Of a stretch of DNA of 64,000 nucleotides, positions 1-13,476 are shown piece by piece; within the stretch, counting starts at the first letter, position 1; every line of letters begins with the position of its first letter. The stretch lies in the NCBI GenBank assembly GCA_013399115.1, contig VXAA01003352.1, forward strand, positions 1-64,000, written 5' to 3'. The notes under the pieces were generated by a model that ran no database searches, had not been told where the DNA came from, and saw only the letters and a program-made list of their open reading frames with translations. This stretch comes from Anseranas semipalmata. Taxonomy: Eukaryota > Chordata > Aves > Anseriformes > Anseranatidae. The translations under genes and the position numbers were made by a program.

Positions 1-600
1 AGCGGGGCGGCCTGCGGCTCTTCCGCGCCCGGCGGGGCTCAAACCCCGGCCCCGCGGGGTGGCCTCGTCCCCCACGGAGCTGGGGTGGGGTAGGGAAGCG
101 AAGCGCGTTGGGGGCGGCCGGGGAGGTTCGGGGGGCGAGCACCGGAGCTGTCAGCCCGGCGGGGCCGGGGGCAGCGGGGCACGGGCGCTGCGGTGCGGGG
201 CAGCGCCTGCTGCTGCTGCCGTCGCACGGCGGCTGCAGCCCGCGGAGAACGCGGTTGAGGTTTCTATTAGGCCAAGTTTTTTTTTTTTTTTTTTTTTTTC
301 TTTTTTTAAGGGGGCTTTTTTTTTTTCCCCAAAAAAAAAAAAAAAAAAACAAAAAACAAAAAAAAAAAACAACGTTTTGCTTGTGTTTCGCTTTTGCTGC
401 AAAACAGCTGATTTGCCCGACTCTCCGGCCAGGCCGTAACCCCTCGGCTGGCAGCGGGGAGCCGGGCCCTGCCCGCCCCGGTGCGGAGCCGTCAGGGACG
501 TGGGGGTGCAAGGAGCCGGCCGGGGGCCCCTCCAGCGCCGGGTGGTGAAGTTCGGCTGGGGAGCGTGTGTGGGGAGGGCAGGAAGGGAGAGGAGCGACGG
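1..600 (+). promoter_or_regulatory. ITSN2: CpG-rich segment, probable ITSN2 promoter / exon 1 area
   Basis: The first 250 bases and 420-600 are strongly GC-rich with many CpG dinucleotides, in sharp contrast to the AT-rich remainder. It lies 13 kb upstream of the first coding exon on the same strand, where the untranslated first exon of an ITSN gene would be expected. No TATA box is evident. No strong GTAAG or GTGAG donor is present; GGG|GTAGGG near 90 and GCG|GTGCGG near 192 are weak candidates. Exon 1 and the transcription start may therefore lie just upstream of position 1. Confidence 0.6.
278..372. repeat. Poly-T / poly-A back-to-back tracts inside the CpG-rich segment
   Basis: A run of over 20 T, a short spacer with more T, then CCCC and long A runs interrupted by single C bases. 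The T and A halves are complementary and could fold back on each other. It abruptly interrupts otherwise GC-rich DNA. It could be a retroposon tail pair, a real low-complexity insertion, or a sequencing or assembly problem. Confidence 0.85.
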
Positions 601-2637
601 TAGCTCCTGCTGCTGCTCGCTTCTGTGTTATTAATGCCCTCCCCGGGAAGAAATAACAGTGGCAGTGTCCCAGCGGCCTGGTATCTACACCAGGGAGCGT
701 GCCGGGGGAGCTGGCTAACTAGGACACGCTGAAAGTCTCTGGCTTGTTGTGATGGTGGTGGTTTTGTTTGTTGTAGTTATTGTGAGAGCCTGGAGGAGTT
801 AAACGTTGGTGGTAAAATTGTGCTCTTCGGAAATAGATTGGTTTTCCTTGATCTCGACTTTACACAACGGAATGTAATAATTCGGAAGATAAAATGAGGC
901 TGAGGCGCTTGGTTTGGTTCCCTGAACGTTGAGGTAGTCGCTTTGACATCTGTCACATTGCAAAACTTGAAAGTAGATTGTGCTTTCGGTAGTACCCATG
1001 ATCTTTAACACGTGCTCATATCAGTTCTCTTAAACACAGCTTGAAAGTTCCCCATCTAAAGCTCTGGAATGAGAAGTTACAAGGTGTTGCACTTGCTTTC
1101 AGGCTGCTGTATCGCATGCACTTTTGGGAACCCAGTGTTTTTTAAACTTGTTTTGTTCATGCTTGCCTGTGGTGGCAGCAGCTCCCACATTTGTGTATAC
1201 ACAGGAAAAGACACAAGGCATGTTAAGCAGTGGTCACATACACCTTTGCCATGGTGTCTATAAAATTCAGTGGTACGTAAAATGCACTTTGCTTTGAAAT
1301 TTAAAGACTTCAGCTGTGACAAACATCTAAATCCACTGATGCAACAGTGACATTTAGAAATAATGAGCAGTAGGAACTAATTGGATAAATAACTAGCTGG
1401 GCTTCATTCTTTTACTAAACTTTATTTTTATTTTCATGCTTCTACTTTACTTCCCCATTTGGTTTGTCCATTGTTTGTTTATTCTGACTAAGTTGGGGGG
1501 TTCACACCACTTCACCTCTGGATCTTTAGAGAAATATTTATTCAGATTCTAGGCTCTGTATGACGCTAAGATTACATGCATCCCTGCAAACATGGATTTG
1601 GACTGCTCCACACTCTCTGTTATAAGGAATTTTTGGTCAGATTAGTCTCCTAAATCAGGTGCCAAAATTAGATCGAGCGAGTATGATTTTCCTTTTAATT
1701 ACTGTCCTGAGGGAATTGCATTTATTATTTCCTCCTCTTTCTATACAAGATCTAGGGTATGAGGTATGTGGCCGACTGAGCTGTTAGTTGCTACTCTAAT
1801 GTGAAGAGAATGTTCCTGTAACACTATCAATAACAAAAATGCTGTGTCTCTGGCTCATTTGTGCTCATGGGGTTGTCCATCACAGGTGGCATTATGCTAC
1901 CAGTGCTTTATGGGCTGCTTATTTTTTTCCACCACTCTCATTGTGGACGCAGAGAAATAGATCAGGCAGAAGTGAGTTGCTAATCATTTTGAACTGTGTT
2001 GTTGAGAAAAATCTTTACTGGGTTTCAGACATTACAGTGATTAGGACCATGGCAGATCTTACAGAAGGTTTATTTACAAATATTTCTATTTGTGATCTTT
2101 AATAGTGAGAAGTGAATTAATTTTGTTCTGCGGCAAAGTAGCAACTATCAAAAATGAAGTTACATTCTGTAGGTGATGGCAATTCTTCATTCAGCTACTG
2201 GTAGGGGAAGTGGGACAGGATTTGAAAAGTGAAAGGTAGTTTATGTGCTTGACTTGAGGCATTATCAAAAGCTTCACACCCCTTGAAAGCAGGTGTCAGT
2301 CGGGAAAAGACCTTGTGATAAGGTACTGAAGAGCAACATATTCCAGCTCACTGGTTCCTGTTGCAAATTGAGACAGATATCTCTGGCCTGAGAGAGAAGC
2401 TGTTAATTAACAGTTTGCAAGTCTCCACACTTGCCTCAAACGATGTAGTTTGATCAGTATGTAAAATTGAGGAAAACAGCATGTCATGAGATTTTCTATG
2501 AACGTCCTGAGTTGTTCTTTTTGCATTTGGACGTGTTCATTTCTGGCCTATTTTCACTTGCGAGGAAATGCCTCAAATATCTCAGGTTTTAAAATACCTT
2601 TTAACTGCTTCCATTGGTTTTTATTTACCTAAAACGT
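601..2637 (+). other. ITSN2: Intron 1, first part
   Basis: Base composition falls to typical intronic AT-rich DNA after about 650. No open frame of gene-like character, no recognisable repeat and no RNA gene was seen. Enhancers could be present but cannot be recognised by eye. Confidence 0.6.
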
Positions 2638-3270
2638 AGTCATAGAATAATGTAGTTTGGAAGGGGCTTCTGGAGATCATCTGGTCCAACCCTCACTAAA
2701 AGCAGGGCCAGCTTAGATCAGGTTGCTCAGAGCCACGTCCACCCCTGCTGGGAGTGCCTCCAGGGGTGGAGATCCGCAACCTCTCTGGGCAGCCTGCTCC
2801 AGTTTGGCATCCTCTGCCCTTGCTGGGAGTGCACGCCATCCCATTGCCCAGATTGTCAGCGAAGACATTAAACGGTATCGGCCCACAGTGTCAACCCCTG
2901 AGGAGCATCGCTGAGTGGCAGCCAGCAGGGTTTCGTGCTGCTGATCACAACCCTTTGAGTCCAGTTCTCCACCCAGTTTACAGTCAGCCTGTTCAAACTA
3001 TGTTTCACCAGTGTGGCTCCCACAGTAAGGATACAGTGGGAGACCTCTTGAAAGCTGTTGTAAAGTCCAAATAAGCAGTACCTGCTGCTCTCCCCTCATC
3101 TACAGAGCAGTCATCTCAGAACAGAGAGCTTTCAGATGGGTCAGGCATGCTTTGTCCTAGATAAATGCATGCTGGCTGTTTCCAGTCACCGTCTTGTTCT
3201 TCGAGCATCTGTACACGCCGCCAAAAGGATTTGCTGCATGATCATTCAAAGGACAGAAGTCAGAATTAAA
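2638..3270 (-). mobile_element. CR1 LINE relic, 3' end plus reverse-transcriptase C-terminal region
   Basis: The + strand begins with the reverse complement of the CR1 3' terminus (TCATAGAATAATG, then GGTCCAACCC) and continues through a block matching CR1 ORF2 on the minus strand: CCATCCCATTGCCCAG, a GACATTAAACGG segment, CTGTTGTAAAGTCCAAATAA, and GGATTTGCTGCATGATC. Order and spacing follow a CR1 element from memory. Many substitutions and stops show an old, inactive, 5'-truncated copy. The far boundary near 3270 is approximate. Confidence 0.85.
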
Positions 3271-6200
3271 GCTTTTATATCGCTGAATTGCCCTTCTGCA
3301 AGATAAGCATGGTATTTGCCTTTTTGCAGTCATCAGGACCTTTCAGAAGCCATACAGAGCGGTCTTGCAGTGACCTCAGCCAGTGTTCTTGGCAGCACTG
3401 GTCCCAGCTTTGTTCCGTGTTTAGCAACTGCTATAATTTATTGTTTTCAAGTTATTTTGATTTCTGAAAGCAACTTGCAGTTCATTGCAATGCCACATCT
3501 CTTGGCAAGGTGATTAGATGATGGATCGTGCCGTATTTTTAGGTTTTTGGGGGGAAGCTTGACATAAACACAGTCCTTTTGTGAAAACAGAGCGGTAGGT
3601 TGCTGAATTTGTGAATTTGTATTGTTGCTTTTAGATTGGAGTGCTCGTTTCACATGGCTGAATGATGTGAGAAAGTCAGTGACCTTTCCTTACCTTCTTC
3701 CTTGTCTTAGGTGGCCATTGGTGATTATAACGATAACAAAGATAATGTAGAGTTAATTAGGAAATTCTCTTTTTTATGACTGTGACTTATTTAAAGCACT
3801 ATCGCTTGTCAGTAAAACACTTAACACAAAGTGTACTTTGAGGTTCAGAGGCTGACCCTAGGTATGAGATAAAACTATGGTACTGTATTTCAAAACACAT
3901 TGCCATCCTTTACCCTTTAAAATTGTATTTTCCTTTTGTACCCTGGTTGCTGATACATGGTGCAACAGATTATTCTGGGGGGAAGTGCTCCTGTTAGAGT
4001 GCCTGAGCAGATTTTCAGAAGTGCTAAGCGGCTGTTTTAGGTGATCCCCAAATTTCCAAATGCTTATTAGCAAACATTTTAGGTGCCCGAATACCACTGG
4101 AAATCTGTTTCCGAATCCTCATTATTATAGAACTGTGAGCCTTATCTCTACTCGTAAGTTCAGTTTCCTTTGAATGACAGACCGATGTAAGCTGAAATTT
4201 TAAACCAGCTGTGAGCAGTGCCACAAAGCTTTGTTTCCTGTAGCTTTGGCTGTCTGAATCGAATGAGATGCAAGCTTTAGTAAAGTTTTTCTCATGGTTA
4301 GTATGTTTAGAACAGCTTTCAGCCATATGGATTCTCTGGTGTCTAATATTAGTACTCAAGCATATGCCCACAGTAGTCTTTCTCATAAACGGGGACACTA
4401 CATTTGGCAGCATCTTCTCTGCCTAGTTGCCTATTCTTGTGAATCTTATGGGCAGTTAATATCTTTGCAGAGGCCACCAGGTCAGGTTTGGTTCACGTTG
4501 ATTATGGGTTTCATCAAAGTATGTATTAACTACTCATCTCGTACCCTTAGAAAGCCAGGCTGAAAATTTAAACATGCTGGTTACTAGTGTGTCGCTCCTT
4601 CTTTCATTGATTAACCTATCAGAACTTGTTTTATTCTCAGATATCTTTAAGGATAAGTGTTCCTCTAGAAAACAGGTTAGTTGATTTTATTTCATGAGGC
4701 ATCTTTGGTTTTTCTTATATTCACACATACTTTGCTATACTGCGAGATTATACAGAGACTGTAGTGACTTGTTTTCCTGGTGCTGTTGTGCCATTAGCAC
4801 CAAATGTTCAAAAGGTCTGGATTAACTCACAAATAGAAATCATGAAATGAATGTGGAGCTGATGAAGTTTCATTTTTATTCAACTTCAGAATGTTTAAGG
4901 CTTTTGCCAGTATAGGAATGCAATCTGGCGAAGTTGGTTTCTTGTATCCTAGAGTTGAAGTAATAGGTTTAGCGTGTAGATGAGCACAGTGTTGTGTAAC
5001 TCTTATTCTCAGAATACCACATGAAATTCAAATGATGTAACATGATGACAGCAGCAGCACACCACACTGGAATTACTTAATAGGGAGCAATTACCTGAGA
5101 ACTATTTTTAATTTTTTTTGCAGCTACAGATAGTTGAAAAACCATTGTTGGTTCAGGTAAGTCGCTGCTGCTTTGGTACTGCAGTACCAAGAGCAGCAAA
5201 TTTGACTTGGGATGTGTTGGGGTGAGATGTTGTTGCTTCAGGTTTAGAAGTAGCAGATAATAATTCTGAGTTGGCTCTTTTAGTGAGAATTTTCAGTGCT
5301 GATGCAAGTGGAGCTTCTGAAGTGCTGTGGCATCAGTCATGAGTGCTATCTGTAGCTAGTGATTCAACAGCATACATGAAGTAATACTTGGGAAGAACAG
5401 GAAATGGGAGTTATTCTCCTTTGTTTCTAAAAATATGACAACTGCAATGCAAAAAAAATGACCTATTATGGCTATATTAATACACGTATCAAGAATCAGA
5501 GGTGATTTCCAACGATACTACTTTTACCTTTCAAAGGTCAAGAATTTTAGTAATAAAAATCTAAAGTTCTCCTTTTTTCCACCACACTCTTAGTGTGCTC
5601 ATATTATTATAAATTTCTTAAGATAGAATGACTGTCTTTCTAACTAAGTTATACTTTAGCTCCTAGGGACTTCACACAACGTTGAGATCTATGTCTAACT
5701 CCACTGATAATTGATTCCCTAAGTTCATGAAATTTGATTGTAATGTCAAAATGTTACTTGTGTGCTGTAGAGTTCAGTATTAAAGGTTAGAAGACCAAAT
5801 TTCAGTTGAATGCCCCTTCTCTTTTTTTTTTTTTCTTTTGTGACCTAAAAAAAATGTTTTTCTTTGGGTAGCAAAGCCAGACTTCCTCTAAATAACACTG
5901 GAGCTCCTGAAAACTAATTGTTACTTTTAAACAAATAATCATACAACCATAATATTGTAGGTTAGGTATCTCGCACTTCCAAATGTGTCAGTCACATGTT
6001 TTTTTAAGGCACTCTGGTGGCTTTCTGGCTTTGCCTGTACCCTGGTTGGTATTTCTGTGGTGGACAAATGCTTTGCAGGACTGTTCCTGGTAGGACAGTC
6101 TTACCATGGCATGGATGGGACTCCTGGCTGAGAGCACGGGCAGGAGCAGGAGGCTCCTGCAGGAGGGGAGGCCATGGGGTGCCACGTAGTTCATTTTTCT

Positions 6201-7846
6201 TGCTTTGGCTGCGTAAATGCTGATCTTTTGCTTTTTTCTCCCATGGGGCTTCCCTGTTTCATCAAAGATAAACTACATTTCTTCAATTTGCAGACCTCTT
6301 TTGGTCCGTCTCCTTTCTGCTTTTCATCTCATTTGGTTTTGAGAAGTTAACCCTGGGATGGTTTTGTGCACCTGTCCAGCTTGAAAGCAGATACCGAAAA
6401 TGTAAAACCGAGTCTGACTGATTATTTTGCCTTCATTATTTTTAAAAATAGTGAAATTGTTCTCTGCTGAGTACAGGTGATTGCCCTCTTAATCTGTATC
6501 TTTTATTTTATGCTTAGCTATAGCAGCCCATTAATGTTTCGTATACATTTTGGACTGTTAACCTGCGTCTGAAACCCAAGCATAAGGTTAAGTAGCAGCT
6601 CTTGTGTCTAAAGGTGAAGATAACATAGAAATTCTCCTGTTATTACTTGGGCTTTGTTAGGAGGCAGATTTCACTTGTGCTTCTGATGGAAGGATAGGAG
6701 GGGACTCAAAATTTACTTTGAGAAAGAGTGTATGACAAGATTTCAAACAGATAAGCTCTTGAATAACCTGCCCTGAATGTTGCTCAACATGCTTGAAATG
6801 AGAAATAACAACAAAGAAAAAACTCCGCAAAGATCTGTGTTTTGCCTAAGTCCACGTTAGCACAAATCAGGAGTCGCCATGTGGAAGCTGAGAACTGCAT
6901 TTTTCGAGGTGTGTGGCCCCCACAGAATGGCATCTTAGGGCTCTTGTCCAATGCTTGCGAAGTACTGGAGGTGACAATTGTGTGTCTCAAAACAGGAGCT
7001 AGAAAAAACAGCATGCAGAGCGCAGAGTCACGCAAATTAGGAAGTAGGAAGCAAAAAAGCCAGGAGAGTATTTTAAGTTACCACCCATTCAGGAGCAGTT
7101 GTATCTCAGCTCTCCGGGAGCAGCTTGGAATTCTTTCTCGAAGGTAGAAACTCAGCTTTTTTTTTTTTTTAAATCTTACAAACAAAAAGCAGAGGACAGA
7201 TTATTTGTTTGTTTTTTGTTTTCTTCTACTTAAACAAAGCAAGTGGAGGTGTCGACGTCTTTCCCTGTCTGGAATCAGGTTAGTGAACATATTCTCTCAG
7301 GGTGTGACGGAGCTGGGTTGAATTCCCATCTTTTCCCGAGGAAGTTCATGTACACATCTCCTCGGAGCAGGCCATGGGATTTCAATAGTGAACTTCCCAA
7401 AGTGGGATTCCCATTCCCTCCTTCAAAATTTCTTCTTTGCAAAGAAGAATCAAAGCTGTGGCGGTAGGGACAGACAGGGACCCGTGTCTTTCTAGCCTAA
7501 TGACAGAGATTTTCACATAGCAGGGTGAAGTCCTGGGTTTACGTTACTATTCCAAACACTGTGCGCGGGTTTCCTTAAATGGCTGTGCAATAAAATACGG
7601 GAGTGCCTCCTCCGGAGAGGAAGGAAAGATGGGGTTAAGTCTCCGGAGACAGCGGAGAGAGTTGAAACAAACTGAGCAGCTGTCTGTAAAAATAAATAAA
7701 TAATAATAAAGAAATAAACCCATCGATATTGACTACACGATTATGTTTTTTTTTTTTTTTAAACAGAAACAGTGATTCTTTTATTTTGCATGGCATCCAT
7801 TTTGCGTGGTCAGTATGTTCAGAAAAGCAGTGAGTCAGGCAAGGTG

Positions 7847-7882
7847 GGAAGGAGGATATATTTGTGAAGGAGGATATATTTG
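7847..7882. repeat. Short tandem duplication, unit about 18 bp
   Basis: The unit AAGGAGGATATATTTGTG occurs twice in direct succession. It lies in intron 1 with no evident function; likely a simple replication slippage product. Confidence 0.85.
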
Positions 7883-8218
7883 TGAATTCCAATGCGATTT
7901 AAACCTTTTTTTGAGCTAGTGAGTGATCCAAGTGTTAGGAGACTTTTAAAGTTGGAAACTAAATTAGGTGGGAACAGAGGTTTTTAGGCTTGTAGGTTGG
8001 CATACACCAGCCAAACACAGACCAAGTCCTGTAAAATGAGTAATCAAATTAATCTTACTGGTTTATGTGCTGTTCTTTTATTGAGAGAGCTTTTTCTGTT
8101 AACTTCTTTTGAGTTTTGGCTAATATTTCATTCAGATTGACTTTGATGGAATAAAAACTAAAACCCGGTTCATCTGTGACAAGTACGAAGTAGCAATTCC
8201 TTCAAGCAGAGATGCCCA

Positions 8219-8283
8219 AACTGGTACCTGAACCACTTCTAAAGGTGTTATTGAAGTGGTTCTGGATTACTTCTGTACCAGTT
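8219..8283. repeat. Fold-back (hairpin-forming) sequence in intron 1
   Basis: Inner arms GAACCACTTC (8230-8239) and GAAGTGGTTC (8253-8262) are perfect complements around a 13-base loop. Outer arms AACTGGTAC (8219-8227) and GTACCAGTT (8275-8283) are also perfect complements. The internal loop is asymmetric, 2 against 12 bases. Together they could form a 65-base stem-loop. Nature unknown. Confidence 0.75.
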
Positions 8284-11200
8284 CCAAACTGAACCATGGC
8301 ATAAAGACCTGAAGAGGACCGTTGCTCTGATATTTTTTGCTTGTTGACTTAAAGCTGCCTGCATGCAGGTGATTGCTGTTTGGAAGAAAGCTTCCACCCC
8401 TAGCTGGTTGGCACTGATCAGCTGGTCAGGTTGACTTGCTCTTGCTGAATAACACAAGCAACTTTCCTGTGCTGTCACAGCAGCTGCTAACAGAGCTGAA
8501 ATAGGTTTTTCTTTTGTGGCATTACGTGTCCAGCACCTGTAGGCAGCACATCGTGACGGGAGGATAGGTGGGCAAGAGGAAGGAACTGGGGTCTGGCTGG
8601 CAGGTGGCTAGCAGAGGTAGGTTGGAGCATGAATTTTGGGTCCCCTTGGGCGAGGAATACAGTCTGGGGATAGGAGAGTAGAGAATAAAGAAGAAAACAC
8701 ATCCTCAGGGATATTCATCCCTGAATATCGTCAAATGAGTCCAGAGCATCGAGGTACCTGTAGCAGTTGCTGTTGGCAGTTTCCATAACTACTCCTGCTG
8801 ATAGTACCAAACAATGAAGCATGGAAATTTCTTCCTTTAAAAACGAATTTAATTTTTGTCCTGGTCAAAAGCTAGCAGCACTTCTGATTGTTGTTGTTCT
8901 TCTTCTTCTTAATGCCCATGCATGTTGTTCCAATTAGCTCACTGTAGTTGCCTAAAATCAAATACAGGCGTGAGTCTTTGCAATCTCCTGTGAAGGCAGA
9001 ATAGGATAGCATGTTTGGGATGACGCTTCCTAGGGGAACAGAATTAACTAGTAGTGTCTCTGACTCAAGTCCATAGGATTGCTATTTCTAAAAGCTTCCT
9101 CTTAAAGCATCTTGTAATTTCTAAATATGCTTAATTCATGAAAGGCCTCACCTGAATAATGAATGTGCTACCCTGTGAACCTGCTACTGCAGGGAGTGCA
9201 TAAACCAGAGAGTACAAAACAGTAGGAATGGAAAATTATACATAATTAGTTCAGTAGCAAATAACTGTAATTATGCTTTTTACAGAAAATATTTGTCAGA
9301 AGCAATATTTCTTGTGTTCTGGCTTAATCACTGTTTGGAAGCAAGTAGCTGTATAACAGTGAGCGAAGAAGGGACTTCGTAACTTAGGTCTAAGAAGTAA
9401 AATATTTAACACTTCTATATTTTTTTTTTTCTTCTTGAAATGTCAAAATATTAACTAAGGCTTGCAGTAATACGCTTATTCACAGTAGCAGAGGGGAGTA
9501 GGAAGAGCTAGTGGTCTGCTAGCTCCCAAGGATCCACCTGCTCATTTTGGTACTGGTGTGGATGGACTTTGTGAAGCTGACCACGGTATGTTCTGAAGGG
9601 CCAGGTCAGTGTGTCCAACTCCACTGTATGCAGAAAAGAAATTCTTGGCCTGCCAAGATGTTGTGTTATTATAGATATTAAATCCGTAGACTTGTCTACA
9701 AAAATGCCTTGAACAAGGAGAAGTGCTGGGCTCTGCTGGTTTATAATGCCTTACTAATGCTGATTGTTCTGTTGCAAGAGGAGAATCAAACAAAGGCACA
9801 AAACTACACGGGCTATTCCATCGTCACTGTTTGCTTTGCAAATACCAATGAGTAGTCTCTGTATTGTCCAGTTCTACAGGTGTTGCACAGAGTAAATCAG
9901 GCAACTACTACTGCGGTCTCTGTTCTTGCTAATTTCTTCTTACAGTAAAAATCTGCAACATAGCTTCTTGCTGTCCTGGAGGAAGGCAGAAGAGTAGTAG
10001 TGTGTCCATACGTGCTGCTTCTACAGTACGTGTTTTCTTCCAGTTACAACCGGTGTGACAGAACCTGGTGCACCAGACCTTCATTCCTGCTAAAACGATG
10101 TGGCTGTGGTTTCTCTGAGAAATATTTTGGGGAAAAAAAATGAGTCGGGTATAAATATTAACAAAGATTGTGGTAAGGCTGTTCTTCATAAAATGGCAAA
10201 CAAAAAATACACCTATAATGGAAAAGAAGGGTTTTTCTTTCTATTTTTTTTTTTCTCCCTTCATCCTGCATTCTGCCCAGCTCTAATGCTTTCTTAATGC
10301 TTCCAGCATGGTCTCAATTTCCCCCCTCCTCCTTGCGGTCTCTTTATTTCTTTTCTCAACTTGTATCAGAGCTATAATCAACACCGAGAGAGGGAGCAGA
10401 AGTTGCAGTTTGGCACCTCTAACACAATTAGTGCTTTAAACTTTGGGACTAGTCAGCTGCCTTGTTTACAAGAACTCGTGGTTCTGCTATTTAAACATAA
10501 CATCCAAGTTTTCCTGGTTTTGCCCCAAGTGGCAGCAGGACGTGGTGTAGTCTACAGCGTTCGGTGGGACGCTTTGATACTGTTCTGGTACAAGGTGGAT
10601 TTCGTGCTGTTCCTGACATTGCTTCTTATGACTGAAGCTGATAAATGAGTTCACCAAGCACCTCTTCTGGAACGTTTTGCAGAAACCAATCTTTTCTGTG
10701 AGATGTTCTGGTTGTAATGGCCATTTTCTCACCTTTATCGTCTGTTTGGGATACTGCTTATAATCATTCTTGTCGAGTTTTTTTTCTTAAAACATGTTTA
10801 TATGGCATTAGATTTCTCTGTAGTGTAATAAGGTTATTTGGAAATTTACAGCTTTCGCTGTGATTAATGATTAAAAGTTATCAAGAGTCATTTTAAGATG
10901 AATAAGTTTGGCCTAAAGCGAAAACATTTTGCTGAGACTTCTCTCTGTAAATAAACGGTGCACACCTGTGTCCTAAAGGTGCAAGATACTTTTACAGATG
11001 GCGAGAGCAATTTCATTTGGAATTTGTGGAAAATAAACTACTTTTAACTTTGATATATGCTTAATATCTAAGCCTTTGGGGCATGCCGTGGAAACTCAGA
11101 AGGTGGAATACTTGTTGGAGGCACGCTACGTTCTTTGGAAAGGATTGTTTCTGCAGACCTTTGAAAAAATATGTGGACTTCAAGTTTACTGGGCTGTTTC

Positions 11201-12189
11201 CTCCTTCCCTCCTCCTCTAAAAAATGTAATGAGGGGAAATTATGTTGCAGAGATGCCTTTATTTTCCCTTTTTTTTTTTTTTTTTTTACCTTTTGGTACA
11301 ACTTCTGAATCTGTCCCCAGTGAAGCACGAGTGTGTGGTGTAACCCTGGTGTCAGAGGGAAACGGAGCTGTGCAAAGAGCTAGCATGGGGTCCCAACGCT
11401 GGCGCAGCTGAAATCCGGCAGAAATCCAGTTTAGGATTCCTGGTTGCTTCTGCAAGGCCCTGTTTTTCAGTATTATTTGTGGGGGTTATTGTATGAGGCT
11501 TTCGCTGCCTATCAGGTCTAGTATTTTAAAACACTGGGGACATAATAATGAGACAACAGAACGGCATCCCATGGGTGTGCTGTGCTCTTAACGCCGACCT
11601 GGGCAGTCCCTTCTTGTTTTCAGACCTGAGGCTGGTGCATCGCGTGGCAGTGCCCAGCGCAGCCTTGTACCTTGCAATTACTCATTTAAAAACTCAAGAA
11701 GCGATCTGCAAAAAAAGCAAATGAAGTATGCTGGAGGAAACATCAAGTGTGGTAAGACTGTAAATGTGCAACAAGTCACGGACAGGTGGAAGTTTCTGGC
11801 GGTGTGGGGCTCTGCTGCGCTTTGCTCTGGTGGTGCTGGGGATGTTCTTCAGCATTCCACTTCTCTCTCCTGTGAGATTGTGAAACGTGTGAATGTTTCA
11901 CATTCTCTTCACTCCTTGACAGAACGGCTTTTGCAGAGAAACGTGCTGTAGAAATGTTTAATAACATTGAAAGCATTTGTCGGGAAAGCTATTTATAGAT
12001 TTCAAGTGTCTCTTGATAGGTTGCTGGGAGGGCCTAGGAAGGGATGCTGGAAGCAACCTAAAAATACCCAAATTCATTTCAGAATTCCTCTCTTGGAATA
12101 GATCCATGCTTCCTCTTTTCATCTTTCTGCAGCTGATGTGTAATGTCACCCTGAGAGGTCACTTGGACACGTCAGTTGTTTCCACTTAC

Positions 12190-12286
12190 ATATGTGTGTA
12201 TATATTCTGTAGATGCAGAATATATATCTGCATATTATATATATAATATATATGAATGTATAATGTATGTGTCTGTGTATATATAA
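12190..12286. repeat. AT-rich simple repeat
   Basis: Imperfect TA/TG dinucleotide sequence. It includes a 9-bp inverted pair, TATATTCTG at 12201-12209 and CAGAATATA at 12216-12224, separated by six bases. Typical intronic low-complexity DNA. Confidence 0.8.
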
Positions 12287-13476
12287 AAAAAACGCCTGGG
12301 AATGTCAGATGTCTTAATGATACTGCTCTGTAATGTGTTAGATTTAAACTATATATATATATATTGTTCTTTCCTCGTTGGGCAGTTATGTATAGCAACA
12401 CAGAGCAAGTTAACTTCAGATAAAATGCTGTTCTTTACTCTTTTTTTGGGGGGGGGGGGACCGAGTGCACATGTGGCTGTGATGTTTACAAATGATCCAA
12501 GGAGAATGAATGGTTTACGTCCTATTACAATTGCCTGATGTTAGATGTTATTTGTAGGATATAAATAATATGTATAAAAAGGAATTTATAAATAGCAGTG
12601 TATAAACATATATAGGGAGGATTGTTAACAATTGACCCCAGGCATTTTAATTTTTATTGCAGAAATGTGCAATAGACACAAAAAGTGCTCTCCTGTCCAC
12701 AAGTAAAACTGGAATGCTTTCCAGTCGTGTGATTTTTGTGACGAGATGTGCGGTAGTTTCCTTGGGGGCAGGGGAGCATGGGGTCAGGATATTTCTGTAC
12801 TTAATATTAAAATCCGTGGTGGTTGTTTTTCTTTTTTTTGGTGTGGGAAACAGTTTGGTATCTGAAGAGGGAGTGACAGAGGGGACTGAGATATGCCGCG
12901 GTTGCTAGAGGGGGGTAACAGTGACCAACTGCAGAACTTCATTTTTGTAGTTTCTCCGTGCAGCATGCAGGATAATGATGTATAAACTTTAGTGTTAACT
13001 AAAATTATCTCCTTTAAAGCAAAAGCTCTCTGTACTGTCTCAATTCTACGGAGCCGTACATCGAACTTTTTAATGATAGACATAAATATTTACCAGGGAG
13101 CGCTGGAAAAGATCAGTTAGGACATCGAGCCTGTCTCCTTGCCGGGAGAGGATTGTTCCCCACGCCATACGTCCTGACGTGCTGTCAACTGTTTGTGTAC
13201 ATCATGCAGTAGTTGCTAAACAGTTGGTACTGTTTTCCTTTAAGAATGTGCCACTAGGTTCAAGACTGCACTGCACACCCTATTAAAAAAAAAAAAAAAT
13301 CCCCCACCCCCTCCCAAATGTACATTCAGCTTGTTCAGCAGCAGCCTGAAGCCCTGCATTGTTTGCTATCGGAAGTGGGAGCTAAAGGGGACAGACATTC
13401 CCCCTGCTCAGCGGGAGCGCGCGGCTACGTTTTGCCCTTGTTGCATTATTAATGGCACAATGTTTTTATGTTGCAG

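Larger units (their letters stand above)
3271..13476 (+). other. ITSN2: Intron 1, remainder
   Basis: Ten kilobases of non-coding sequence up to the acceptor TTTTTATGTTGCAG before 13477. It contains short homopolymer tracts (near 5821, 7159, 7747, 9421, 11272), AT dinucleotide repeats near 12190-12286 and 12348-12365, a G run near 12450, and a fold-back at 8219-8283. A short GC-rich patch lies near 6090-6190. No exon or RNA gene was identified. Confidence 0.6.

Noticed and set aside
59..548. Overlapping + strand frames of 126 and 146 codons in the CpG-rich segment
   Set aside because: They run through the T and A homopolymers as poly-Phe and poly-Lys and otherwise reflect GC-rich composition with few stops; no gene-like sequence.
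12201..12224. Small AT-rich hairpin
   Set aside because: Lies inside a TA-rich simple repeat where inverted pairs arise readily by chance.
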